This document shows positions 16,549 to 24,637 of a stretch of 64,000 nucleotides of DNA, in pieces. The notes beneath the pieces were generated by a model that saw only the letters and a list, made by a program, of their open reading frames with translations, was not told the origin of the DNA and did no database searches. This DNA comes from Bacteroidales bacterium UBA3844 (GTDB lineage: Bacteria > Bacteroidota > Bacteroidia > Bacteroidales > Paludibacteraceae), in NCBI GenBank assembly GCA_002392915.1, contig DGHQ01000049.1, forward strand, positions 62,001 through 126,000. The letters run 5' to 3'. Each line of letters opens with the position of its first letter. Within the stretch, counting starts at the first letter, position 1. A program made the position numbers and the translations under genes.

Positions 16549-16863
16549 ATCAAATCAGTTTCTCAGGCTTTTTGGTTTGAACGCGAATAATAGCTAATGC
16601 TTATGTTAAAAATATGTATTTACTTCAAAAAATTACTTTCTGTTTTTTTACAAATTATATTAATGCGTCTGATCTCTAATTCCATAGTGATTTTATAAAT
16701 GAATCTTTATGGTCTTCAAGAAAAACGGTTGTAAATTATTGCAAATATATAGAGAAAATTAAAAAAACGACATTTTATTACTTGTAATTTACAAAGATGT
16801 CAGTCTCCATTCAAGATACCAATTCATATGCCAAATTGATTTTTGCAATCCTCATATCGGATT

Positions 16864-18042
16864 TCAATAAATGAAGCCGAACATCCAAAGTGGAATCTCT
16901 TTCATGCTTGCGTATTCGATGTCGTCCTTAGCGATAAAGGCATTCTCTATATTTTTGATTTGATGAGAGGTCTTGTTTTTTCCTCCTACTTCAAACGTAT
17001 ATCCATTTACTTCAAAATCTGCTTGTGTTGTAGATGAAACAATTGGATAAACACTTTGGATAAACTGGATGAAAATATTCTCTCGTATTGTGCCGATATT
17101 TGGTTCGCTGTCTGAAAGAGCGTATGAGAGATTGGGATTATTCAAATAGACTTTATCTATTTTTTCTAATATTTTAATTCCATTTGCTTTTTCTCTAACC
17201 ATTGTGATTAATTGTGCTTTTTCCAAATACATGAAATAGTCTGGCAACGCATTTCTTGATATGCCCAATTCTCTTTCCAAAACAGAAAAATTCGGTTTGA
17301 ACGGCACACTTTGTGCGATCACATAAAGCAGTTTCTTTAGTTTGGCACTGGAACTGACATTCATTTTGGCAAATGTCGGCACATCAAATTCCACCACTTG
17401 TTTTAGCACGCTTTTAAGACGAATAGCATAATCATCCGATTCTAGAAAGAATGGATAATAACCACTCTTCAGATATTCTTTGAAATATACCAAAGGCCGG
17501 TATTCTGAATAAGGGAATTTCACTTTCCCCTCAACAATCTCTTCCAATGAATAAGAAGGAAGGTTCAAATGTAAGGTAAGATTAAGATATTCACGGAATG
17601 ACAGTCCTGTTAAATGATATTCCACCTTTCTTCTGCTTAAGTCTGCCCCTCCTTGTTCCAAATCAAGAATCGAAGAACCAGTGTAAACGATCTGGAGGTC
17701 TGGCAAAAGGTCGTATATGTTTTTTATTTCAACAGACCAGCCGTTATATTTATGGATTTCATCAATATATAATTTCTTCCCACCATTTTGGTAAAACTCT
17801 TTTGCTAAATCAAACAATCTATGAGTAGTGAAATAAAAATCATCCGCTGTGACATAGAGAGAAGTTTCTATGTCATTATACATTTTGATATGTTGAAGGA
17901 TTAAGGTCGTTTTTCCCACACCTCGTGCTCCTAAGATGGCAACCAACCTATTATTCCAATTGATTTTGTCGTGCAGATAACGTACAAAATCAACATTTAC
18001 TCTATCAATCAGTAGTTTATATGTTTCAATGAGATTGTTCAT
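16864..18042 (-). CDS. AAA+ ATPase with DUF4143 C-terminal domain
   Basis: This protein of 392 residues belongs to the AAA_14/DUF4143 family of predicted ATPases. Walker A is GARGVGKTT (about 38-46) and Walker B KLYIDEIHKYNGW; a GSS-type sensor follows (IVYTGSSILDLE). The middle part (KLKKLLYVIAQSVPFKPN...LGISRNALPDYFMYLEKAQLI) looks like a winged helix. The C-terminal DUF4143 region carries a nuclease-like EVGGK motif. Its role is unknown; such ATPases are abundant in Bacteroidota and suspected of mobile-element or defence functions. It is divergent from a second member of the family (18312-19664), with a 33-bp-unit array between them that overlaps this gene's predicted promoter (TAAATTTG at 18066-18059). 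Confidence 0.88.
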   Translation of the reverse strand: MNNLIETYKLLIDRVNVDFVRYLHDKINWNNRLVAILGARGVGKTTLILQHIKMYNDIETSLYVTADDFYFTTHRLFDLAKEFYQNGGKKLYIDEIHKYNGWSVEIKNIYDLLPDLQIVYTGSSILDLEQGGADLSRRKVEYHLTGLSFREYLNLTLHLNLPSYSLEEIVEGKVKFPYSEYRPLVYFKEYLKSGYYPFFLESDDYAIRLKSVLKQVVEFDVPTFAKMNVSSSAKLKKLLYVIAQSVPFKPNFSVLERELGISRNALPDYFMYLEKAQLITMVREKANGIKILEKIDKVYLNNPNLSYALSDSEPNIGTIRENIFIQFIQSVYPIVSSTTQADFEVNGYTFEVGGKNKTSHQIKNIENAFIAKDDIEYASMKEIPLWMFGFIY

Positions 18043-18070
18043 ATAGCGAATTTTTCAGCAAATTTACAAT

Positions 18071-18310
18071 TTTGCACGATAGAGTATGCAAAAATCTTCA
18101 AAAATTGCACGATAGAGTATGCAATTTTGCCGTAAAACTGCATGATGCACTATGCAAATTTTATGTGATAAGTATCCGAATCAGGCACTTTAAAAAGAAA
18201 AGTGTATTTTTTAAGGGGTTTATTTTACGGAAAAGTGTATTTTTTGAGTGCTATTTTTTACGGAAAAGTGTATTTTTGAAGTGCTATTTTTTACGGAAAA
18301 GTGTATTTTG
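18071..18310. repeat. Array of eight 33-bp units between divergent ATPases
   Basis: Units with the interrupted palindrome TTGCACGATAGAGTATGCAA begin at 18072, 18105 and 18138 (the third diverged). After one degenerate unit, four copies of GAAAAGTGTATTTT begin at 18197, 18230, 18263 and 18296. Every spacing is exactly 33 bp, and the two motif sets stay in the same 11-codon register. Read in the frame of the downstream ATPase they give 11-residue repeats (LHDRVCNFAVK; LRKSVFFECYF), but the only upstream start is TTG and the conserved protein begins after the array. The first dyad fills the -33/-7 spacer of the minus-strand ATPase promoter, suggesting an operator array. Confidence 0.85.
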
Positions 18311-18311
18311 T

Positions 18312-19664
18312 ATGCTTAAAAGAAAGATTTACAATAAGATAGAGTCGTATCTGAAAGAACCATCGAATAAGATGCTATTAATAGATGGGGCAAGGCAGAT
18401 TGGTAAGTCGTATATTATACGATCAGTTGGGCAATCTTTGTTTCCTAATTATATTGAGATAAATATGGAGGAGGATAAGCAGGGAGAAAGATTGTTTGCA
18501 GAAGCAAAGACAATAAAGGATTTCTATCTAGCATTAAGTTCTATTGCAGGAGATAGGATGGGAGATAAAGTGTCTACTCTTGTTTTCATAGATGAGATAC
18601 AAGCGTATGATCATCTTCTTACGCTCGTAAAATTTTTAATGCAAGATGATAAATTTACATATATTGCTAGTGGTTCACAATTGGGAATAACCTTAAGGAA
18701 GACACAGTCTATCCCTGGAGGATATTATGAACGGGTAAGGATGTACCCTCTCGACTTTGAGGAATTCTTGTGGGCAAATGGAGTAGGTGAACTGGTCATA
18801 GAAAGTATGCGAGAGTCATTTAACGACGGTAAGAGTTTGAATGAGGGATTGCACAACAGGATAATGGATTTACTTAGGAAATATTTGCTTGTCGGTGGAT
18901 TGCCAGACGCGGTGAATTGTTTTGTCGCAGAGCAGAATATAATAAAAATCCGCCAGATTCATAGCGATATCCATGATCTTTATTTGAATGATGCCGCAAA
19001 ATACGAGCAAGAATCGGGGCGAAAGTTAAAGGTACAGCGAATATATAATATGATTCCGTCGCTCATGGAGAATAAAAAGAAAAGGGTTGTGGTCAAGGAT
19101 ATTGAAGAGAAAAGTGGGAAACGTATAGCCGATTATGAAGACGAGTTTGAATATCTGATAGCTTCAGGTATAACGGCAGAATGCAAGGCAATAAGTCAAC
19201 CATCTTATCCATTGTGTCAAAACGAGGGGAAGAATCTTCTTAAACTATATATGAATGATGTCGGAATGCTTACAGCAATGCTTTATCGTAACAATATAAA
19301 AGCGGTTATGGATGACGAGTGTAGTGTGAATCTTGGTGCTGTATATGAGACGTTTGTCGCAGATGAATTGAAGGCTCATGGAAATGACTGTTTTTATTAT
19401 GATAATAAAAAATATGGAGAGGTGGATTTTCTTGTGGATGATGTTAAAAACTTATCTACTATGCCACTTGAAGTAAAGTCTGGTAAAGACTACAAAATAC
19501 ACAGCGCTCTTGATCATTTTCTTGAAGTGAAAAACTACGACATACATAAAGCATATGTTTTAAGTAATGAAAGGCAGATTTTTACGGAATCTGATATTAC
19601 TTATATCCCGATATACTTTGTAATGTTTTTCGCATCTAATGAAGAACCGATAGGAGAGTGGTGA
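18312..19664 (+). CDS. AAA+ ATPase with DUF4143 C-terminal domain
   Basis: This protein of 450 residues is a second AAA_14/DUF4143 ATPase. MLLIDGARQIGKSYI holds Walker A, LVFIDEIQAY Walker B, and TYIASGSQLGITLRK the sensor region; LRKYLLVGGLPDAVNCF and the C-terminal GAVYETFVADELKAHG...EVDFLV...LEVKSGKDYK are typical of DUF4143, the last resembling the PD-(D/E)XK core. The ATG at 18312 begins at the conserved N-terminus; the upstream in-frame extension is the 33-bp array and lacks an ATG. It belongs to a different subgroup from its divergent neighbour, so the pair is not a simple duplication. Function unknown. Confidence 0.88.
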   Translation: MLKRKIYNKIESYLKEPSNKMLLIDGARQIGKSYIIRSVGQSLFPNYIEINMEEDKQGERLFAEAKTIKDFYLALSSIAGDRMGDKVSTLVFIDEIQAYDHLLTLVKFLMQDDKFTYIASGSQLGITLRKTQSIPGGYYERVRMYPLDFEEFLWANGVGELVIESMRESFNDGKSLNEGLHNRIMDLLRKYLLVGGLPDAVNCFVAEQNIIKIRQIHSDIHDLYLNDAAKYEQESGRKLKVQRIYNMIPSLMENKKKRVVVKDIEEKSGKRIADYEDEFEYLIASGITAECKAISQPSYPLCQNEGKNLLKLYMNDVGMLTAMLYRNNIKAVMDDECSVNLGAVYETFVADELKAHGNDCFYYDNKKYGEVDFLVDDVKNLSTMPLEVKSGKDYKIHSALDHFLEVKNYDIHKAYVLSNERQIFTESDITYIPIYFVMFFASNEEPIGEW

Positions 19665-19691
19665 CATATGGTTATGAATCCAAATTTTTCC

Positions 19692-19699
19692 TACATTTG
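19692..19699 (+). promoter_or_regulatory. -7 box of the small lipoprotein gene
   Basis: TACATTTG matches TAnnTTTG and lies 26 bp before the ATG at 19725. The -33 region is weak, so the full promoter is only tentative. Confidence 0.45.
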
Positions 19700-19724
19700 T
19701 AAAAATATTATTTAAATCAACGAC

Positions 19725-20099
19725 ATGAAAATAAGACATATCATAGTTGCGACGTTGCTTGCTTTATCTGTAGCGTCTTGCTCCACAAAACAGACTCCGA
19801 TCGACCGTTTGACTCAGCTGAGCGAGCAGCTCGACAAGAGCGACGCTAAATACTCTGAGGAAGAGTGGGTGGCATTGGGCACCGAACTTGAGGAGATCGA
19901 GGAAGAGGTTCAGAAGAATAAGAGCCAGTACACAGAGGAAGAACTTCAGGAGATCAACCGTCTTAAAGGAAAATGTCTTGGCAAATTGGCTAAGAAGGCG
20001 GCAAACGATTTCGCAGGTGAGATCGGTAATTTCCTTAAAGAGTCTGAGGGTTTGTTGGATGGTTTCATGGATGAAATCAACAAGGGAAAAGAGGAATAG
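19725..20099 (+). CDS. Small helical lipoprotein, DUF6565-like
   Basis: This protein of 124 residues has a lipoprotein signal peptide with lipobox SVASC (acylated C19). The mature part is short, acidic and predicted to be helical (two EEEL-rich stretches at about 40-85 and a C-terminal helix), resembling small Bacteroidota lipoproteins grouped as DUF6565. It should be anchored in the outer or inner membrane facing the periplasm. No catalytic motif is present and the function is unknown. It is followed within 92 bp by the DUF695 gene on the same strand, separated by GGTTAGA-type simple repeats. Confidence 0.75.
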   Translation: MKIRHIIVATLLALSVASCSTKQTPIDRLTQLSEQLDKSDAKYSEEEWVALGTELEEIEEEVQKNKSQYTEEELQEINRLKGKCLGKLAKKAANDFAGEIGNFLKESEGLLDGFMDEINKGKEE

Positions 20100-20190
20100 T
20101 TGGAGGTTAAAGGTTAGATGGTTAGAGATTTGAGGTTAGAGATGAAGGGTAGAGTTTTGAGAAGACGTGAGTATAACAACTGTCTTTGTG

Positions 20191-21186
20191 ATGCAACAGA
20201 AATCTGACATATCAATACCCAAGGAGAGATACAAAATCATCAACTCTACAGTCACTGATCTGGGGACAAATAAAGTATGTCCGAGTGTTATGATTGTAAA
20301 CAGATCGCTTTTGAATTTCAGACAAAAAGAGGCGTTTGCGTGGGGTTGTCAAATAACAATCTGTTTGACGGAGCTTTTAGAGAATGGTTTGCCAACTAAG
20401 GAGTCGGAAGCAAAGGTGAATAATCTTCAATGTTTGATCAACGGAAAGATTAAGGAATCTGTCGAATCTCCTAACGCTCTGTTTGTTGTAAAAGAGATAC
20501 AGAACGGAATTTGTAAACTTCATTATCAGGTTAGAGATGCCAAGTCTACCAAGAGAATCCTAAAGAAACTGATTAATCAGAATCTGTTTGATTTGGAGTG
20601 GGATTATGAGATATGTTACGACGAGGAGTGGGCTGACACTGAATGGGTTTGGGATTATTTTAAGTTGCCTTGGCACACTGTGGTGAAGTATCGTCCTGAG
20701 TTTTACAATGAGCAAGGTCATTACACAAAAGACGAGTGGACAAGCATCTGTGATGTGGATAAGGTGTATGATGGACACAAGTTCACACTCAAAGAATATA
20801 TTGAAGTGGAGAACAATTACGTCAACTTTATTACGGATATTATGGAATATTCTGAGATGGAGTTTGTGTCTGTTCGTCGTTTTAATCTCTACGAGAGCAT
20901 TTCCAAACGAATTGCTAAGGATAAACGGTTCAGAGAGATAAACGAGCCTCTTAAGGATTTGGTTAGATCGCTCAGGAAAGGACTCAGGATACACAGATCG
21001 AAAATAGGCAATTATATCAGAGCCTGTTTGCGGGAATTGGCAGAAATTTCATTTGAAAACAAGGGCAAAGGTTTTGAGTTTGATTTCGGTTACGATTATT
21101 ATATGCACATTCGTAGCTCATTGCCAGTTGAGCAATTGAGTCAAATTGCCAGACAAAATGATTTGTTCTTAGATCCAAGAAAATAA
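20191..21186 (+). CDS. DUF695 domain protein
   Basis: The product (331 residues from the ATG at 20191; an upstream GTG at 20167 is possible) has a DUF695-like N-terminal half: FAWGCQITICLTELLENGLP, FVVKEIQNGICKLHYQVRD and FDLEWDYEICYDEEWADTEW. The C-terminal half contains paired acidic and aromatic segments with no known domain. No signal peptide or membrane segment is seen, so it is probably cytoplasmic. DUF695 proteins are of unknown function and often occur singly in genomes. It ends just before a 26-bp sequence (21197-21222) that recurs at 22261-22286. Confidence 0.65.
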   Translation: MQQKSDISIPKERYKIINSTVTDLGTNKVCPSVMIVNRSLLNFRQKEAFAWGCQITICLTELLENGLPTKESEAKVNNLQCLINGKIKESVESPNALFVVKEIQNGICKLHYQVRDAKSTKRILKKLINQNLFDLEWDYEICYDEEWADTEWVWDYFKLPWHTVVKYRPEFYNEQGHYTKDEWTSICDVDKVYDGHKFTLKEYIEVENNYVNFITDIMEYSEMEFVSVRRFNLYESISKRIAKDKRFREINEPLKDLVRSLRKGLRIHRSKIGNYIRACLRELAEISFENKGKGFEFDFGYDYYMHIRSSLPVEQLSQIARQNDLFLDPRK

Positions 21187-21196
21187 ATATCCAGTT

Positions 21197-21222
21197 CCCA
21201 TTCGGATTGCCTATTTTATTTT
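21197..21222 (+). repeat. 26-bp direct repeat, left copy
   Basis: The 26 bp starting CCCATTCGGATTGCC are identical to 22261-22286, where they form the loop and right arm of a terminator. This copy lacks the left arm. The two copies bracket the KilA-N pseudogene and element copies D and E. Confidence 0.85.
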
Positions 21223-21434
21223 GTAATCAGCGAGTTCACAATCATAAAGAGAATGACATTTAGCTATGTCTTATTTTATGACTGATATTTCTGTTTTTTT
21301 CGTCTGAAAGACGCTACCGAGCAAAGCGAGAGTAACCCGTGACGAAGTCTCGGGTTGATGTGGCGATGATACAAAACTTTGCCTGAAAGGCAATACCATA
21401 AGTACTACTTTCTCGTCTTTTCCCCTCAAAAAAG

Positions 21435-21560
21435 CGTGGCCTTTCTCTGTGAACATTGTGCCTCTGTGGTTTTATTCAATTCTATGTGCTCGCCTACGGC
21501 TCGCACGTGGGGAGGGGTTAGGACGTTCCGTCCTTAACAATCCTCATTTTTTGACCTATA
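21435..21560 (+). repeat. Dispersed element copy D
   Basis: Starts with GCGTGGCCTTTCTCTGTGAA, which aligns with the outer half of copies B and C, then the core 21485-21552 with hairpin GGACG-TTC-CGTCC and AACAATCCTCATTTTTTGAC. The right end is truncated. It abuts the 3' end of the KilA-N pseudogene. Confidence 0.85.
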
Positions 21561-21584
21561 CTCCTATTTTTTCTGATACTTGAC

Positions 21585-22232
21585 CTATATTCTATATCTT
21601 CTTAATTCGAATGCAATATCTTTATAAGCGTAGGTTCCACCGTACTTTCCTTTTTTAACAATAATACCAATAGCATTAGTTTTTTCAATCCATTCAGATG
21701 CACTTAAAACGAAATTAGGAAGACCTGCTTGCATTCTAAAGTGGTCAAATTCGACCACTTTAAATTTTGGATTATGCATTAATTCCCAAGTTCCAAGAAA
21801 TTCAATTGTATATCTATTCCTAATCCAATTTTTAATAATATCTGCCAGCTTTTGAAACCAATCCTATTGCATTTGTGGATTCTATCCATTCTTTTGCACT
21901 TATTCTAAAATTGTTTAATCCTGCCATTGATTTAATTCTGTCGAATTCGACAGAATTAAAATTTGGATTATACACTTTTCCCAAATGCCTAAAAATTCTA
22001 TGGTGTTTCGATTTCTTAACCAATTGTGGAAAAAGAATTCTCCATCATGAGCTTTCATCATTTTTCCTCAGTGTTTTTTATATGTGCTCGCCTACGGCTC
22101 GCACGTGGGGAGGGGTTAGGACGTTCCGTCCTTAATAATCCTCAAACTATAACCAACTTATTTAATTGAATTTTAGCAGCTTCTAACTTTCACGATTGTT
22201 ATTTCTGAATCATCTACTGTTATCTTAGCCAT
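21585..22232 (-). pseudogene. KilA-N domain gene, interrupted, frameshifted and partly duplicated
   Basis: The start is visible at 22232 (MAKITVDDSEITIVKVRS, with an AAGGAAA ribosome site), then a stop and element copy E. Coding sense resumes near 22065 with MMKAHDGEFFFHNWLRNRNT (KilA-N), shifts frame after IEFLGIWEK, continues VYNPNFNSVEF...WIESTNAIGLVSKAGRY, and breaks off. A second partial KilA-N copy then follows (ADIIKNWIRNRYTIEFLG, then NPKFKVVEFDHF to GGTYAYKDIAFELRRYRI, ending 21585). KilA-N is a DNA-binding domain common in phages and Bacteroidota accessory DNA. With an inserted repeat, two frame breaks and a tandem fragment, the gene cannot be functional. Confidence 0.85.
22075..22150 (+). 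repeat. Dispersed element copy E, inside the KilA-N gene
   Basis: Compact copy: GTGCTCGCC-TAC-GGCTCGCAC, GGGGTTAGG, hairpin GGACG-TTC-CGTCC, then TTAATAATCCTCA. It separates the first 18 codons of the KilA-N gene from the rest, showing it arrived after the gene. Confidence 0.85.
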
Positions 22233-22251
22233 TTTCCTTATTATCATTATA

Positions 22252-22286
22252 AATAGGCAACCCATTCGGATTGCCTATTTTATTTT
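22252..22286. terminator. Bidirectional terminator between hflX and the KilA-N remnant
   Basis: AATAGGCAA and TTGCCTATT form a 9-bp stem around CCCATTCGGA, followed by TTTATTTTT; it lies 63 bp after the hflX stop (22349). Its right half is the 26-bp sequence repeated at 21197-21222. Confidence 0.8.
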
Positions 22287-22300
22287 TAATTTTTATTTAG

Positions 22301-22341
22301 CATTCAGCATTCAGCATTCAGCATTCAGCATTTTGCATTTC
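22301..22341. repeat. CATTCAG/CATTTTG heptamer tract
   Basis: About five tandem CATTCAG units followed by CATTTTGCATTT just behind hflX. It is a simple intergenic tract like those at 2570 and 30544. Confidence 0.8.
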
Positions 22342-22348
22342 TAATTCA

Positions 22349-23593
22349 TCATTCTTCACCAAGTTCTCCCTCGTCGTATTTCTGATATAGGAAATCGTTG
22401 TAAGGGTAACGTTGGATATGAATCTCCTTCACTTTGTCGTAGAGTAGTTTCTTGAAGTCTTCAAGATTCGACTTGTCTTTTGCTGAGATGAATATGCAGT
22501 TGCTGTTGTTCATCTTTGCCATCCACATTTTTTTCAAATCTTCAAGTGAATAGTTCTCTCGTTTGATTGGAGTAAGGTCGTCTTCCGCCTTCTCTATGTA
22601 TGTGAACGCGTCAATCTTGTTGAACACAAGAATGGTCGGTTTCTCCTCTTTGTTGATCTCCGACAATGTTTTCTCCACCACTGCGATCTGGTCTTCGAAT
22701 GTCGGGTTGGAAACATCCACCACATGCACAAGCAGGTCTGCCTCTCTCACTTCGTCGAGTGTACTTTTGAAGCTTTCCACAAGATCAGTCGGCAGTTTAC
22801 GGATGAATCCTACTGTGTCAGAAAGCAGGAACGGAAGGTTTTCCACCGTCACTTTTCTCACTGTTGTGTCGAGAGTGGCGAAGAGCTTGTTCTCTGCGAA
22901 GACGTCGCTCTTGGAAAGCATGTTCATGATTGTGGATTTGCCGACGTTGGTGTAGCCCACAAGCGCCACACGCACCATCTTGCCACGGTTCTTGCGCTGT
23001 GTGCTCTTCTGCTTGTCGATCTCCTTCAGTTCTTCTTTCAACAGCGATATTCTGTTGAGGATGATACGACGGTCGGTCTCAATCTGCGTCTCTCCTGTAC
23101 CACGCATACCGATACCTCCCTTCTGACGGTCCAAGTGTGTCCACATTCGGGTCAGACGTGGCAACAGGTATCTGCATTGTGCCAGCTCCACTTGCGTCTT
23201 GGCATGCGCTGTCTGAGCACGCATTGCGAAGATGTCGAGGATAAGTGTCGTACGGTCGAGGATCTTGACTTTCAGCTCTTTCTCGATGTTGCGCAATTGT
23301 TTGGGCGACAACTCGTCGTCGAAAATCACAAGGCTGATGGAATTCTCCTCGTCTTCCTCATGATCGATGATATAGTTTCTTATCTCCTCGATCTTACCCG
23401 GTCCAACATAGAAGTTGGAGTTTGGCTGGACCAGTTTTTGGATGAAGAAACGCTGCGGATATGCTCCCGCCGTCTCCGCAAGGAAAGCCAACTCGTCAAG
23501 ATATTCCTTTGCCTTCTGCTCCGACACTGTCTGTGTGGCGACTCCGACAAGGATTGCTCTTTCGTCGAATATTTCAGTTTTTACTTCCTGCAT
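22349..23593 (-). CDS. hflX: Ribosome-associated GTPase HflX
   Basis: This 414-residue GTPase binds the 50S subunit and can split stalled or hibernating ribosomes. The N-terminal HflX domain includes a glycine-rich segment (GGIGMRGTGETQIETDRR, about 165-182), and the G domain starts with VALVGYTNVGKST (P-loop), then DTVGFIRKLP (G3) and NKID (G4). Length and domain order are typical. It lies 5 bp downstream of recA on the same strand, so the two are likely cotranscribed with tilS upstream. No anomalies are visible. Confidence 0.95.
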   Translation of the reverse strand: MQEVKTEIFDERAILVGVATQTVSEQKAKEYLDELAFLAETAGAYPQRFFIQKLVQPNSNFYVGPGKIEEIRNYIIDHEEDEENSISLVIFDDELSPKQLRNIEKELKVKILDRTTLILDIFAMRAQTAHAKTQVELAQCRYLLPRLTRMWTHLDRQKGGIGMRGTGETQIETDRRIILNRISLLKEELKEIDKQKSTQRKNRGKMVRVALVGYTNVGKSTIMNMLSKSDVFAENKLFATLDTTVRKVTVENLPFLLSDTVGFIRKLPTDLVESFKSTLDEVREADLLVHVVDVSNPTFEDQIAVVEKTLSEINKEEKPTILVFNKIDAFTYIEKAEDDLTPIKRENYSLEDLKKMWMAKMNNSNCIFISAKDKSNLEDFKKLLYDKVKEIHIQRYPYNDFLYQKYDEGELGEE

Positions 23594-23598
23594 TTCAA

Positions 23599-24633
23599 TT
23601 ACTCGTTTTCTTTTTCTTTGATAGCGGCACGTACAGCAGCGTCGATCTCCTCCATCAAATCTGGATTTGCTTTAAGGAATTCCTTGGCTGCGTCGCGTCC
23701 CTGAGCGATTTTCTCGTCGTTGTAGCTATACCATGAACCGCTCTTTTTGATTATTCCATATTCCACACCGTAGTCGATAAGCTCTCCTGTGTAAGAGATT
23801 CCCTCACCAAACATGATGTCGAACGATGCGCTGCGGAAAGGAGGCGCCACCTTGTTCTTCACGATCTTCACCTTAGTGCTGTTTCCGATCACCTGGTCGC
23901 CATCCTTGATAGCTGATGTGCGGCGGATGTCGATTCTGACAGAGGCGTAGAATTTAAGTGCGTTACCACCTGTTGTTGTCTCTGGGTTGCCAAACATCAC
24001 GCCAATCTTGTCGCGAAGCTGGTTGATGAAGATACAAGTTGTATTTGTCTTGTCGATAGTGGCAGTAAGTTTTCTCATCGCCTGGCTCATCAGACGGGCC
24101 TGCAATCCCATCTTTGAGTCTCCCATCTCACCTTCGATTTCGGCTTTAGGAGTAAGTGCCGCAACAGAGTCGACAACCACCAAATCCACTGCAGAAGAAC
24201 GGATCAGCTGGTCGGCGATCTCAAGCGCCTGCTCACCGTTGTCTGGCTGCGACATCACAAGGTTGTTGGTGTCGACGCCGAGTTTCTCTGCATAGAATCT
24301 GTCGAACGCGTGCTCAGCGTCGATGATAGCGGCAAGTCCACCTGCCTTCTGGGCTTGAGCGATTGCGTGGATGGCAAGAGTTGTCTTACCAGATGATTCT
24401 GGTCCGAAGATCTCGATTATTCTTCCACGTGGGTATCCGCCTACGCCAAGGGCAAGGTCAAGGCCGATCGAACCAGATGGAATCACTGGCACGTTTGTAG
24501 CCACATGGTCGCCCATACGCATGATCGAACCCTTTCCGTGGTCTTTCTCTATTTTCTCCATTGCAAGCTGCAATGCTTTTAGCTTCTCTGCTGATGGAGC
24601 CACCGCTCCGTTGGTCTTTTCGTTTCCTTCCAT
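23599..24633 (-). CDS. recA: Recombinase RecA
   Basis: This 344-residue protein forms filaments on single-stranded DNA, drives strand exchange and activates the SOS response. The P-loop GPESSGKTT is near residues 76-84; LVVVDSVAALTPKAEIEGEM (Walker B and loop L1), the L2 region with GGNALKFYASVRIDIRR, and the C-terminal acidic tail are all present. The ATG at 24633 follows closely behind tilS, with a 4-bp gap, indicating an operon tilS-recA-hflX. No SOS-type operator was recognised in the short gap. Confidence 0.98.
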   Translation of the reverse strand: MEGNEKTNGAVAPSAEKLKALQLAMEKIEKDHGKGSIMRMGDHVATNVPVIPSGSIGLDLALGVGGYPRGRIIEIFGPESSGKTTLAIHAIAQAQKAGGLAAIIDAEHAFDRFYAEKLGVDTNNLVMSQPDNGEQALEIADQLIRSSAVDLVVVDSVAALTPKAEIEGEMGDSKMGLQARLMSQAMRKLTATIDKTNTTCIFINQLRDKIGVMFGNPETTTGGNALKFYASVRIDIRRTSAIKDGDQVIGNSTKVKIVKNKVAPPFRSASFDIMFGEGISYTGELIDYGVEYGIIKKSGSWYSYNDEKIAQGRDAAKEFLKANPDLMEEIDAAVRAAIKEKENE

Positions 24634-24637
24634 TTTT

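Noticed and set aside
18071..18310. CRISPR array
   Set aside because: 33-bp units are contiguous tandem copies without independent spacers, and no cas genes are nearby.
18072..18311. N-terminal 80-residue extension of the plus-strand ATPase made of 11-residue repeats
   Set aside because: It would begin at a TTG without a good ribosome site and the conserved ATPase N-terminus starts at the ATG at 18312. The 33-bp periodicity is better explained at the DNA level, although translation is not excluded.
22724..23704. Long open frame on the plus strand opposite hflX and recA
   Set aside because: It is antisense to two certain genes, and its product is Cys/His/Leu-rich without any domain; an antisense shadow.
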